From: Thiomicrorhabdus sp. Kp2
GTDB lineage: Bacteria; Pseudomonadota; Gammaproteobacteria; Thiomicrospirales; Thiomicrospiraceae
DNA length: 64,000 nucleotides
Assembly (NCBI RefSeq): GCF_000478585.1
Contig: NZ_ARWI01000001.1
Coordinates: forward strand, 1,550,001 to 1,614,000
Reading direction: 5' to 3'
Shown: one piece after another, positions 8,967-17,104 of the stretch
Numbering within the stretch: position 1 is the first letter of the stretch
Layout: each line of letters begins with the position of its first letter
Translations under genes and position numbers: made by a program
Notes under the pieces: model-generated
What the model saw: only the letters and a program-made list of their open reading frames with translations
Databases searched by the model: none
Told to the model about the DNA's origin: nothing

Positions 8967-11809
8967 TATTGATTACCCTCTTCAATTTGAGTTTGAGCAT
9001 GATAGGCATGTTGTTGTTTATGAGAAAGTGTACTGAGTTTACCTAACTGCACTAAACTCATGACCGTTGCCCCTACAACCACCAAGAAAACACCTAAATC
9101 AAAGGCAATGGCACTGGCCAGTTCAAATTCACCGACTACTGGCCAATGAATATGGCTAAAAGCAGAGGTTAAGAATGGGTAGCCATATCCCATTGCAACT
9201 AAACCAGTGGCCGTGGCGATTAATAGACCAAAACCAATCACTAAATGCATATCTATGGGTAGACGTTTTTGAGTCCATTCAATACCGTTAGATAGATACA
9301 TCACAATTAATGCTACAGATGCTATTAAACCAGCAATAAAACCGCCTCCTGGAAGGTTATGACCACGTAAGAATATATATACCGCTACCAATATCATGAG
9401 AGGCATCATTAAACGGGTAAAGGTTTGTAAAATAACGGGATGGGTGTCTTTACTCCAGACTCTGCCATCAATATCATTATCTGGCGCAGGCAGTGTTAAG
9501 CCTTGCAACATAGCGTAAATACCCAGGCCTGCTAAAGCTAAAACCACAATTTCACCTAAGGTATCAAAACCACGGAAATCAACCAAAATAACATTTACCA
9601 CATTCGTTCCACCACCACCTGGCACACTGTTATTTAAGAAATAATAGGAGATAGGTTCAAACTCTCGACTCAATACCATCATGGTAAAGAGCGTAACCCC
9701 CACCCCTGAAAGTACGGCTAATCCAGCATCTCGCCATAAACGGCTTTGACCTATTTCTTTAGGTGTTTTTTGCGGTAAAAAATATAGGGCGAGTAATAAT
9801 AGAATAATGGTGACGACTTCTACTGAAATTTGCGTTAAAGCTAAATCTGGTGCTGAAAATTTAATAAATGCTAATGAAACAACCAGTCCAACAACCCCAA
9901 TGACCACCAAACTTACAATACGTTTTCTGTGCCAAATCGCTGTCATAATACTGGCCAAAATAAGCATTAAAGTCGCTACCACACTGACAGGATCAATCTC
10001 CATTAACGCTCTATCACCCAATAATGCGCTATTAAAACTCAAGAAACCAAAGCTAGAAATAATAATGGAAGCAAAAATAATCCATGCCGCTGAGTTTTGT
10101 AATGACCCTTTGTCAAAACTGCGACTCACTTTAATGCTAAAACGAGTTAGTTTATCCATTAACGTCATAAAATAGGCTTTAGCATTAATATGTTCATGAC
10201 GTTCATAATTTTCTATTAATACTTTTCTATTAAAGTAAATTAATCCACCGACAACCAAAGCGATGACACTCATCATAATTGGCAAATTTAAGCCATGCCA
10301 AATCGCTAAACTGTATTGTGGAGGTGTTGTTTGTAAAGTTCCTGTTACCGCTACATCTAAAATAGGCGCAACGGTATACATCGGTAAAATTCCAACCGCT
10401 AAACAAGTAATAACCAATAAATCTACTGGTATTTTCATAAATCGAGGCGGTTCATGTGGTGTTTTTGGTAAACCAACGGGTTCGCCATTAAAAAAAACAT
10501 CATGAATAAAACGCAATGAATAGGCGACCGATAAAATACCTGCAATAGTCACTAATACAGGTATTGCCCAGGCATATATAGAGGCTTGTGAAGCACTGAC
10601 GGCTTCAGCAAAGAACATCTCTTTACTTAAAAAACCATTTAATAAAGGAACCCCTGCCATAGCAAAAGAAGCAATGATGGCCAAGGCGGCTGTGTGAGGC
10701 ATATATTTGATTAAACCATTTATTTTACGCATATCACGAGAACCTGTTTCGTGATCGATTATTCCAGCCACCATAAACAGCGAAGCTTTAAAGGTAGCGT
10801 GATTAATAATATGGAATATGGCGGCTACTGCCGCTAATTGCGTTCCAAATCCAAATAATAGGGTTATTAATCCTAAATGACTGATAGTTGAATAAGCTAA
10901 TAATCCTTTTAAATCATGCTTAAATAAAGCGGTGTAAGCACCAATAAGCAAAGTAATCATGCCAGCGCCACCCACTAAATACATCCAAATATCTGTTCCA
11001 GAAAGTACAGGGAAGAATCGTGCTAATAAAAAGATACCTGCTTTAACCATTGTGGCCGAATGCAAATAGGCCGAAACAGGGGTAGGCGCAGCCATGGCGT
11101 GAGGTAGCCAAAAATGAAATGGAAATTGGGCAGACTTTGTAAATACCCCCAATAAAATCAAAATTAAAGTGACTTCATACAAGTTGTGATTACGAATTAA
11201 TTCACCCTGAAGCAAAATATCACTTAATTGATAACTACCTACAATATGACCTAGTAATAAAACCCCACCCAGTAACGCTAAACCTCCAGCGCCTGTAATA
11301 GCTAAGGCCATTCTGGCACCTTCACGGGCATCTCGACGATGTTGCCAATAACTAATCAATAAGAATGAAGTGATTGAAGTTAGTTCCCAGAAAATCACTA
11401 ATTGCAGAACATTTTCAGAGAGCACAATACCTAACATTGAACCCATAAACATCATCAAATAAGCGTAAAAACGCCCCATTGAATCTTTTTGAGCAAGGTA
11501 ATAACGGGCATAGATAATGACTAAAAGACCAATAATCAAAATCATCAGTGCAAATAACAGGGATAAACCATCTAAACGGAAGGCAAAAAACAGGCCGATA
11601 CCTTCTAACCAAGACCAGCTTTGTATTAATGTTTCTCCAGCAAAAACCTGAGAAATGGAAGGGATTAAAAAGGCTAAACTTAATAGAGTAACTAAGCCAC
11701 TGGTATAAGCCGCAGCTAAACGGTTAAATTTTGCTGAATAGGCTACTAAAATGGCGCCAAAAAAGGGTAGTAACACTACAATCGGAAGATTGAATGCCAA
11801 AAGGTTCAT
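8966..11809 (-). CDS. mnhA: Mrp Na+/H+ antiporter fused subunit A/B
   Basis: 947 residues: a NuoL-like subunit A (about 1-760), including SAQFPFHFWLPHAMAAPTPV and the AFIKFSAPDLALTQISVE module, then a fused subunit B domain (about 790-930) with RGHNLPGGGFIAGL. The A+B fusion puts the operon in the group 2 arrangement, where mrpA is fused to mrpB. First gene of mnhAB-C-D-E-F-G. Role: secondary Na+/H+ exchange at the cytoplasmic membrane, expected to help sodium and pH balance in a saline habitat (inference). Confidence 0.95.
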   Translation of the reverse strand: MNLLAFNLPIVVLLPFFGAILVAYSAKFNRLAAAYTSGLVTLLSLAFLIPSISQVFAGETLIQSWSWLEGIGLFFAFRLDGLSLLFALMILIIGLLVIIYARYYLAQKDSMGRFYAYLMMFMGSMLGIVLSENVLQLVIFWELTSITSFLLISYWQHRRDAREGARMALAITGAGGLALLGGVLLLGHIVGSYQLSDILLQGELIRNHNLYEVTLILILLGVFTKSAQFPFHFWLPHAMAAPTPVSAYLHSATMVKAGIFLLARFFPVLSGTDIWMYLVGGAGMITLLIGAYTALFKHDLKGLLAYSTISHLGLITLLFGFGTQLAAVAAIFHIINHATFKASLFMVAGIIDHETGSRDMRKINGLIKYMPHTAALAIIASFAMAGVPLLNGFLSKEMFFAEAVSASQASIYAWAIPVLVTIAGILSVAYSLRFIHDVFFNGEPVGLPKTPHEPPRFMKIPVDLLVITCLAVGILPMYTVAPILDVAVTGTLQTTPPQYSLAIWHGLNLPIMMSVIALVVGGLIYFNRKVLIENYERHEHINAKAYFMTLMDKLTRFSIKVSRSFDKGSLQNSAAWIIFASIIISSFGFLSFNSALLGDRALMEIDPVSVVATLMLILASIMTAIWHRKRIVSLVVIGVVGLVVSLAFIKFSAPDLALTQISVEVVTIILLLLALYFLPQKTPKEIGQSRLWRDAGLAVLSGVGVTLFTMMVLSREFEPISYYFLNNSVPGGGGTNVVNVILVDFRGFDTLGEIVVLALAGLGIYAMLQGLTLPAPDNDIDGRVWSKDTHPVILQTFTRLMMPLMILVAVYIFLRGHNLPGGGFIAGLIASVALIVMYLSNGIEWTQKRLPIDMHLVIGFGLLIATATGLVAMGYGYPFLTSAFSHIHWPVVGEFELASAIAFDLGVFLVVVGATVMSLVQLGKLSTLSHKQQHAYHAQTQIEEGNQ

Positions 11810-11948
11810 AAGAAAATCAGCCTGTCATAAATGAAATTTATAGAGCGTAAAGGATACTAGAAACTGATTTTTAGTCAATGTTATTCAGTCTAATAGATAA
11901 ACCAATGATTTATTATTAGACTATCTTTTTTTCACAGGAAACAACGTT

Positions 11949-12719
11949 TTAATCAAAATTAAAATCATCTAAATTTGCTACAGGGGCTTTGCCATCATAA
12001 ATAAGATTTGTACGATACTGTAAATAACTTTCACGGCTAAATACATAAGGATCTGGCTGTGTTTTCATATCTTCTAATAATTTAACGACTTTGGTGTAAG
12101 CCACAAATTTATCCCCCATTAATATTAGCACTCTGCCTGTATCATCGACATCTAAAAATTGGTTATAGGTAGGATCATAAACATTATCAGCCATACCACC
12201 CACCAACTCTCTAGTGGTATATGAACCAACAATGGGAAGAACTAAATAATTGCTTTCATTCCAAACACCCCAATGGTATAAAGTTTGGCCTAAATCTTCT
12301 CTTTTTGCTTGAAGACCTGCTGGTTCAGCGACATCCAATAAACCAAATAAACCAAAAGTGGTATTGATTGTAAAACGCATAATCTCAGATAGCCCATCTT
12401 CTGCTTTACCTTGTAAAAAACAGTTAATGGCGGATAACGGTGTTTTTAAATTATCAAAAACATTACTGATTCCAGTTCTAACAGGTTGTGGTAATACCCC
12501 GTTATAAGCATTAGCAACAGGTTTACCAACGGTATCATTAAAGCCCATATTAAAATCAAACATAACCCTGTTAAAGTTTTCATAGGGGTCTGTACTACTC
12601 ATTGGACTAGCTTTAACAAGCGTTTCATTTTTAGCTTCTGAAGTATTAGCGTAACTATTGACGCTAAACACGATTCCACTTAATAGAACCGTAATTAAAG
12701 TTTTTTTCATATCAATCAT
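11949..12719 (-). CDS. mlaA: MlaA / VacJ family phospholipid-transport protein
   Basis: 256 residues. The MlaA core is clear: DPYENFNRVMFDFN, GISNVFDNLKTPLSAINCFLQGK, RFTINTTFGLFGLLDVA and LPIVGSYTTRE. MlaA pulls mislocalised phospholipids out of the outer leaflet and hands them to the Mla pathway. The signal peptide begins at ATG 12719 or 12710 (MKKTLITVLLSGIVF) and ends in SYA, but has no lipobox cysteine; the only Cys is in the mature domain (INCFLQ). MlaA is usually a lipoprotein, so this is atypical. The rest of the Mla system is not in the window. Confidence 0.88.
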   Translation of the reverse strand: MIDMKKTLITVLLSGIVFSVNSYANTSEAKNETLVKASPMSSTDPYENFNRVMFDFNMGFNDTVGKPVANAYNGVLPQPVRTGISNVFDNLKTPLSAINCFLQGKAEDGLSEIMRFTINTTFGLFGLLDVAEPAGLQAKREDLGQTLYHWGVWNESNYLVLPIVGSYTTRELVGGMADNVYDPTYNQFLDVDDTGRVLILMGDKFVAYTKVVKLLEDMKTQPDPYVFSRESYLQYRTNLIYDGKAPVANLDDFNFD

Positions 12720-12783
12720 TTTATTTTTGGAGCTCTTTGTTGTAATCCGTACTATTGAGTTACACAAAACTCTCTAAAGTTAA

Positions 12784-13710
12784 TTACTTATTTTCAGACA
12801 GTGTACAAGGTATTTTAATATCTGCAATTGCTTGTTTAAATAATTCTAAAACTTGCATTCGTGAAAACGTCTTACGCCATGCAAGGGCAACCGTTCTCTT
12901 GGGAACGGGGTTAGCTAATGGTTTTATGGTAAAAAGCTCTTCATCACGTTCTGAGAGCGATGTACATGGAAAGATAGAGATACCTACTCCAGAAGAAACC
13001 ATATAACGAATGGTTTCTAATGAACTGCCTTCAAATGTTTTTTGTAAACGGTCACTTTGGTAGTTTAAATGCATTAAGTTTGGAAAAGCTTCAACAACTT
13101 GATCTCTAAAACAGTGTCCAGAGCCCAATAATAAAACGGTTTCATCTTCAATTTCTTGTAGCTTTATGGGTTTATTACCTTTGGCTAAAGGGTGTTCTTT
13201 AGGAATGATGGCGCTAAATGTTTCTTCATAGAGAGGATAGGTTTCAATATTAGGTTCATCAAAGGGTAGTGATAAAATAACAACATCTAATTCGCCAGAT
13301 TGTAATTTATCTGCTAAAGCATGGGTATAGTTCTCTTCAATGATTAGCGGGATGTTAGGGGCTAATTTATGAAAACTGGGTATCAGTTTAGGAAGTAAGT
13401 ACGGAGCAATGGTATAGATTGCACCAATTTTTAATTCACTGCTTAAATCGCCCTGAGCTTCTTTTGAAATTTGTTTAATGTCTTTACTGCGTTCTAAAAT
13501 TTCTTCAGCAATGGTAATAATTTTTTTCCCTACTGAAGTAATCAAAACATCTTGCTTACGTCGTTCAAATAAAATAACGCCCAGTTCATCTTCTAATTTT
13601 TTAATAGCGACACTTAAAGTAGGTTGACTCACAAAACAGGTTTCTGAGGCTTTTCTAAAATGTTTTTCTTTAGCAACAGCCACAATGTATTTGAGTTCAT
13701 TTAAAGTCAT
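12784..13710 (-). CDS. oxyR: OxyR-type LysR-family regulator lacking the second redox cysteine
   Basis: 308-residue LysR protein: HTH in residues 1-60 (LSVAIKKLEDELGVILFERR) and effector domain 90-300. The OxyR signature GHCFRDQ is present with Cys200, equivalent to the peroxide-sensing C199 of E. coli. The disulfide partner nine residues later is Phe209 (VEAFPNL) instead of Cys; codon 13084-13086 confirms TTT. The protein may sense through sulfenic acid or another modification rather than an intramolecular disulfide (inference). No catalase or peroxidase gene is adjacent. Confidence 0.85.
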   Translation of the reverse strand: MTLNELKYIVAVAKEKHFRKASETCFVSQPTLSVAIKKLEDELGVILFERRKQDVLITSVGKKIITIAEEILERSKDIKQISKEAQGDLSSELKIGAIYTIAPYLLPKLIPSFHKLAPNIPLIIEENYTHALADKLQSGELDVVILSLPFDEPNIETYPLYEETFSAIIPKEHPLAKGNKPIKLQEIEDETVLLLGSGHCFRDQVVEAFPNLMHLNYQSDRLQKTFEGSSLETIRYMVSSGVGISIFPCTSLSERDEELFTIKPLANPVPKRTVALAWRKTFSRMQVLELFKQAIADIKIPCTLSENK

Positions 13711-14051
13711 CTAATGGCCTTTTATTGAGTTAGATTATGTGTGTTTATTGGATAAGTGGTTGCGTAAGTAAAGTATATATTTTCTTTATATATAACTTCT
13801 TATAGTTCTTATTAGCAACAAGAAAGTTGTAGATAAGTATTGATTTGATCATTTTATCAAATAGTTAGATTGTGGTTAAGGTGTGTGTAGAGTTTCTGAT
13901 AAAGTATGTGTGTAAGTGTGCGTGAAATGTGGATAAAATTTAGGTTTTGAATTTTTGCTATAGTTATCCACAAAAATACATAAGTTATCCCAAGGGCTTA
14001 TTTGATTTTTTAAGGGGTAATGTAAAACTAAATTTTAGGACAAGAACAGCA
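13711..14051. other. 341-bp intergenic region with two inverted DnaA boxes
   Basis: Divergent promoter region between oxyR and the nitroreductase gene. It is AT-rich at 13770-13800, GT-rich at 13875-13925 (repeated GTGTG), and contains perfect TGTGGATAA at 13928-13936 and TTATCCACA at 13964-13972 in inverted orientation. A near match, TTATCCCAA, starts at 13985. No coding sequence seen. Confidence 0.7.
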
Positions 14052-14663
14052 ATGAAATCGACCAATATTGAAACAGAATCTCTTTATGAGTTAATTCAAT
14101 CAAGAAGAACATGTTACCAATTTTTGGATAAAGACATTGCGCCTGTTGATGATATAAAGTTGAATATTTGTTTACAAGCTGCGCTTTGGGCACCTAACCA
14201 TAAACTGACTCAACCATGGCGGTTTTGGGTGATAGGTGATGAAGCTAAAATGAAATTAGCGCATATTTATGCGGATAATAGAGCAAATAAAAAAGCGTTA
14301 TTAGAAGCGTGTTGTTATGAGCGTTTTTATGAAAAAGCGTTTGCTAAATTTATGGAAATACCCAAAGTGGTATTAGTTGGTCAAGCTTTATCTCAATGTG
14401 AAACCACTCAAAAAGAAGACTATGCGGCTTGTGCCTGTGCGATACAAAATTTTCAATTAATGGCTTGGCAACAAAGTATGGGCGTTCAGTGGAGTACAGG
14501 CCCCATTATCTCTGATAGTAGAACCTATAGAGAGCTAGAGTTACAACGTAATGATATTGAAATTATTGGTGCTTTATATATAGGAAGTATTGACGAACAA
14601 TGCTTCTCAAATTCATTACCTAAACGCAAAACCCTAGAAGAAGTCACTGTTTATTTAGATTGA
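14052..14663 (+). CDS. Nitroreductase family oxidoreductase
   Basis: 203 residues from the ATG at 14052 (MKSTNIETESLYELIQSRRTC). SRRTCYQF and APNHKLTQPWRFWVIGD are the FMN-binding N-terminal elements of the family, and the IIGALYIGS strand is near the C-terminus. The length is close to small nitroreductases such as YdjA. Likely an FMN-dependent NAD(P)H oxidoreductase; the substrate cannot be read. It has several Cys (CC near 88; CAC near 125). It stands alone, divergent from oxyR, so oxidative-stress control is possible. The open frame extends upstream to 13947 but without a good start. Confidence 0.8.
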   Translation: MKSTNIETESLYELIQSRRTCYQFLDKDIAPVDDIKLNICLQAALWAPNHKLTQPWRFWVIGDEAKMKLAHIYADNRANKKALLEACCYERFYEKAFAKFMEIPKVVLVGQALSQCETTQKEDYAACACAIQNFQLMAWQQSMGVQWSTGPIISDSRTYRELELQRNDIEIIGALYIGSIDEQCFSNSLPKRKTLEEVTVYLD

Positions 14664-14670
14664 ATTTAGT

Positions 14671-14692
14671 AAGTTACCAGGCCTGGTAACTT
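14671..14692. repeat. dispersed palindrome, copy 2 (22-bp perfect palindrome)
   Basis: ACCAGGCCTGGT core at 14676-14687 extended to a perfect 22-bp palindrome by AAGTT/AACTT arms. It starts 7 bp after the nitroreductase stop. Confidence 0.92.
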
Positions 14693-14780
14693 AAAAATAA
14701 CAGTTTAATAGCTTAGCCAACTTGTAATTTATTGAGTAATCCTCTAATTTACCCGCTCATTCATTAAACAGAATATTTCT

Positions 14781-16583
14781 ATGTCGTTAACGGCCTTGCA
14801 AGTTTTACAAAGTGTTTATGGTTACGACCAGTTTCGTAGCCAGCAAGCAGAGATTATTGATGATGTTATTTCAGGACAAGACTGTTTTGTTTTAATGCCA
14901 ACAGGGGGCGGTAAATCGCTCTGTTATCAAATCCCTGCGCTTATTCGCTCTGGTACGGCTATTGTGGTTTCGCCATTGATTGCCCTCATGCAAGATCAAG
15001 TCTCTGCTTTGCAAGCCAATGGTGTGAGTGCTGCTTATTACAACTCAAGTTTAGATGCTCAATCAGCTGAAAATGTATTAAGTCAATTACATTTAGGTCA
15101 ATTAGATCTGCTTTATGTGTCGCCAGAACGTTTATTAAATCAGCAATTCATTCAGCGTTTACAAAGTCTACCGATTAGTTTATTTGCCATTGATGAAGCG
15201 CATTGTATCTCGCAATGGGGTCACGATTTTAGACCTGAATACAGTCAAATGGGTTCGCTTAGAGAGTGGTTTAATCAAGTACCGTTTATAGCGTTAACCG
15301 CCACAGCCGATAGAACCACCCGCCAAGATATTATCGATAAATTACACTTTCATAATCCTAAAGTGCATATCAGCAGTTTTGACCGTCCAAATATTCGTTA
15401 TAAAGTGCTCGAAAAACACAATCCAATGAAGCAATTGATGGGGTTTTTAGAAACCCATCAAAAAGAGAGTGGGATTGTTTATGCTTTAAGTCGTAAACGG
15501 GTTGAAGAAGTCGCTGAAAAACTGAAAGATGAAGGTATTAATGCCAAAGCCTATCATGCAGGTTTACCTGCTGAGATAAGACACTCTGTTCATCAGCAAT
15601 TTATTCGTGATGAAGTTGATATTGTAGTCGCTACTGTGGCGTTTGGTATGGGGATTGATAAACCCAATGTGCGTTTTGTGGTGCATTACGATTTACCTAA
15701 AAACATAGAAGGATATTACCAAGAAACAGGACGAGCGGGGCGTGATGGCTTGCCTTCAGAAGCCTTATTGTTGTTTGGTATGCAAGATGTGGCCACCGCA
15801 AAACATTTTGTTGAAAATGTACCTGATGAGAACCAACGTCGTTTGGAGAATTTTAAACTCTCCAGTATGGTGGATTTTGCGGAAGCGCAAACTTGTAGAC
15901 GCAATGTTTTACTCAATTATTTTGCGGAACCTAGCCATAAACCGTGTGGCAATTGCGATATCTGTTTAGATCCTCCCACCTTATTTGATGGCAAACAGGC
16001 CGCGCAAAAAGCGTTGTCTTGTGTGTATAGAATGAATCAAGGTTTTGGTGCTAAACAAGTGATTGATGTCTTGCGTGGCATGGATAATGAGCGTATTCGA
16101 AATCTCAATCATCATCAATTAAGCACTTATGGAATTGGTAAAGAGTATTCAGCGCACGAATGGTCAAGCATACTGCGTCAATTGATTCATTTAGGGTATC
16201 TCTATCAAGATATCCAAAATTATTCGGTATTGAAGCTTACAGCGCTTTCTGGTGATGTTTTAAAAGGTAAGATAGAGGTTCAATTAGCGTTTCCAAAAAA
16301 ACAGAATGCAAAAGTGACCAGGCCTGGTAAAAAATCATCTAAAGAGACCTTATTAGATAAAGACAGAGCTTGTTTTGAAGAGTTAAGAACTTTACGAAAA
16401 GAGATTGCAGAGAGCGAAGACATACCCGCTTACCAAGTTTTTGGCGATGCTACTTTAGTGGAAATGGCGCAGAAAAGACCACAAACTGATTCTGAATTAT
16501 TAGCTATTAGCGGGGTGGGTGAAACCAAATTAGCCCGCTATGGTTTTGAATTTTTAGGCGCTTTAAGAGCGTTAAAACATTAA
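14781..16583 (+). CDS. recQ: ATP-dependent DNA helicase RecQ
   Basis: 600 residues, full-length RecQ. Walker A in MPTGGGKSLCYQIPA, DEAH box in IDEAHCISQWGHDFRPEY, ALTATAD, and motif VI QETGRAGRDGLPSEA. The zinc site is the Cys of CRR plus CGNCDIC, followed by a winged helix and a C-terminal HRDC domain (about 525-600). Unwinds DNA in recombination and fork repair. A dispersed palindrome lies in frame at 16317-16328, encoding T-R-P-G in the linker before HRDC. The gene ends overlapping the convergent neighbour by 4 bp. Confidence 0.97.
   Translation: MSLTALQVLQSVYGYDQFRSQQAEIIDDVISGQDCFVLMPTGGGKSLCYQIPALIRSGTAIVVSPLIALMQDQVSALQANGVSAAYYNSSLDAQSAENVLSQLHLGQLDLLYVSPERLLNQQFIQRLQSLPISLFAIDEAHCISQWGHDFRPEYSQMGSLREWFNQVPFIALTATADRTTRQDIIDKLHFHNPKVHISSFDRPNIRYKVLEKHNPMKQLMGFLETHQKESGIVYALSRKRVEEVAEKLKDEGINAKAYHAGLPAEIRHSVHQQFIRDEVDIVVATVAFGMGIDKPNVRFVVHYDLPKNIEGYYQETGRAGRDGLPSEALLLFGMQDVATAKHFVENVPDENQRRLENFKLSSMVDFAEAQTCRRNVLLNYFAEPSHKPCGNCDICLDPPTLFDGKQAAQKALSCVYRMNQGFGAKQVIDVLRGMDNERIRNLNHHQLSTYGIGKEYSAHEWSSILRQLIHLGYLYQDIQNYSVLKLTALSGDVLKGKIEVQLAFPKKQNAKVTRPGKKSSKETLLDKDRACFEELRTLRKEIAESEDIPAYQVFGDATLVEMAQKRPQTDSELLAISGVGETKLARYGFEFLGALRALKH
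16317..16328. repeat. dispersed palindrome, copy 3, inside recQ
   Basis: Perfect ACCAGGCCTGGT read in frame as Thr-Arg-Pro-Gly, between the winged-helix and HRDC domains. Confidence 0.9.
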
Positions 16584-16918
16584 AAGTTAATTAACTCTTC
16601 TTCTTCAATAATTGAGTTGCCGCTTGAAAGGTTACGAATATTTTTCTTAAAGAGAATTTTATTTTGTACCGCATCAGGTAAGTCAGTAAACAGCATAATA
16701 TTTTTATCAATTAAGATATCAATCACATCTTCAATAATACGAACCATATCTAAATCTAAGCGATTTAATACGGCTTGAATAATTTCTTCGCTATTAGGTG
16801 CGGTTTCAATAAACTCTTTTAATTTAGGATCGTGAAGACTAATCTCTTCTAAATTAGGAGCTGGAGCAAAATGAATATTATCAATATCACCAGTTGAATT
16901 TCGTTCGATATAAATCAT
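16580..16918 (-). CDS. Conserved small protein, often labelled 'tryptophan synthase subunit beta-like'
   Basis: 112 residues beginning MIYIERNSTGDIDNI, with a C-terminal helical region IIEDVIDILIDKNIMLFTDLPDAVQNKIL. This matches from memory a small gammaproteobacterial family misleadingly named after tryptophan synthase; it has no PLP site and no enzyme motif. Acidic, soluble, no signal peptide. It converges on recQ with a 4-bp overlap. Function unknown. Confidence 0.65.
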   Translation of the reverse strand: MIYIERNSTGDIDNIHFAPAPNLEEISLHDPKLKEFIETAPNSEEIIQAVLNRLDLDMVRIIEDVIDILIDKNIMLFTDLPDAVQNKILFKKNIRNLSSGNSIIEEEELINF

Positions 16919-16973
16919 AGTCTTGCCTATTTTAAAAATATTCTAAATTTTAAATTTTTAAATAACTCAAACT

Positions 16974-16985
16974 ACCAGGCCTGGT
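16974..16985. repeat. dispersed palindrome, copy 4
   Basis: Perfect 12-bp core, intergenic, 55 bp upstream of the small-protein start. Confidence 0.9.
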
Positions 16986-17104
16986 TATTTAAAAGATTAT
17001 GAAGGTGTAAGTTTAGTTTGTAAAACTTTTAGCCCATCATTACAAATTAATAGAGCTAACATCCTAATTTAATTCGTATTTAATTGCAGTGTTTTGTTTT
17101 TCAA

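Noticed and set aside
14671-14692. Palindrome copies as intrinsic terminators
   Set aside because: They lack T-tracts, and many lie inside genes or promoter regions; real terminators with T-tracts are separate.
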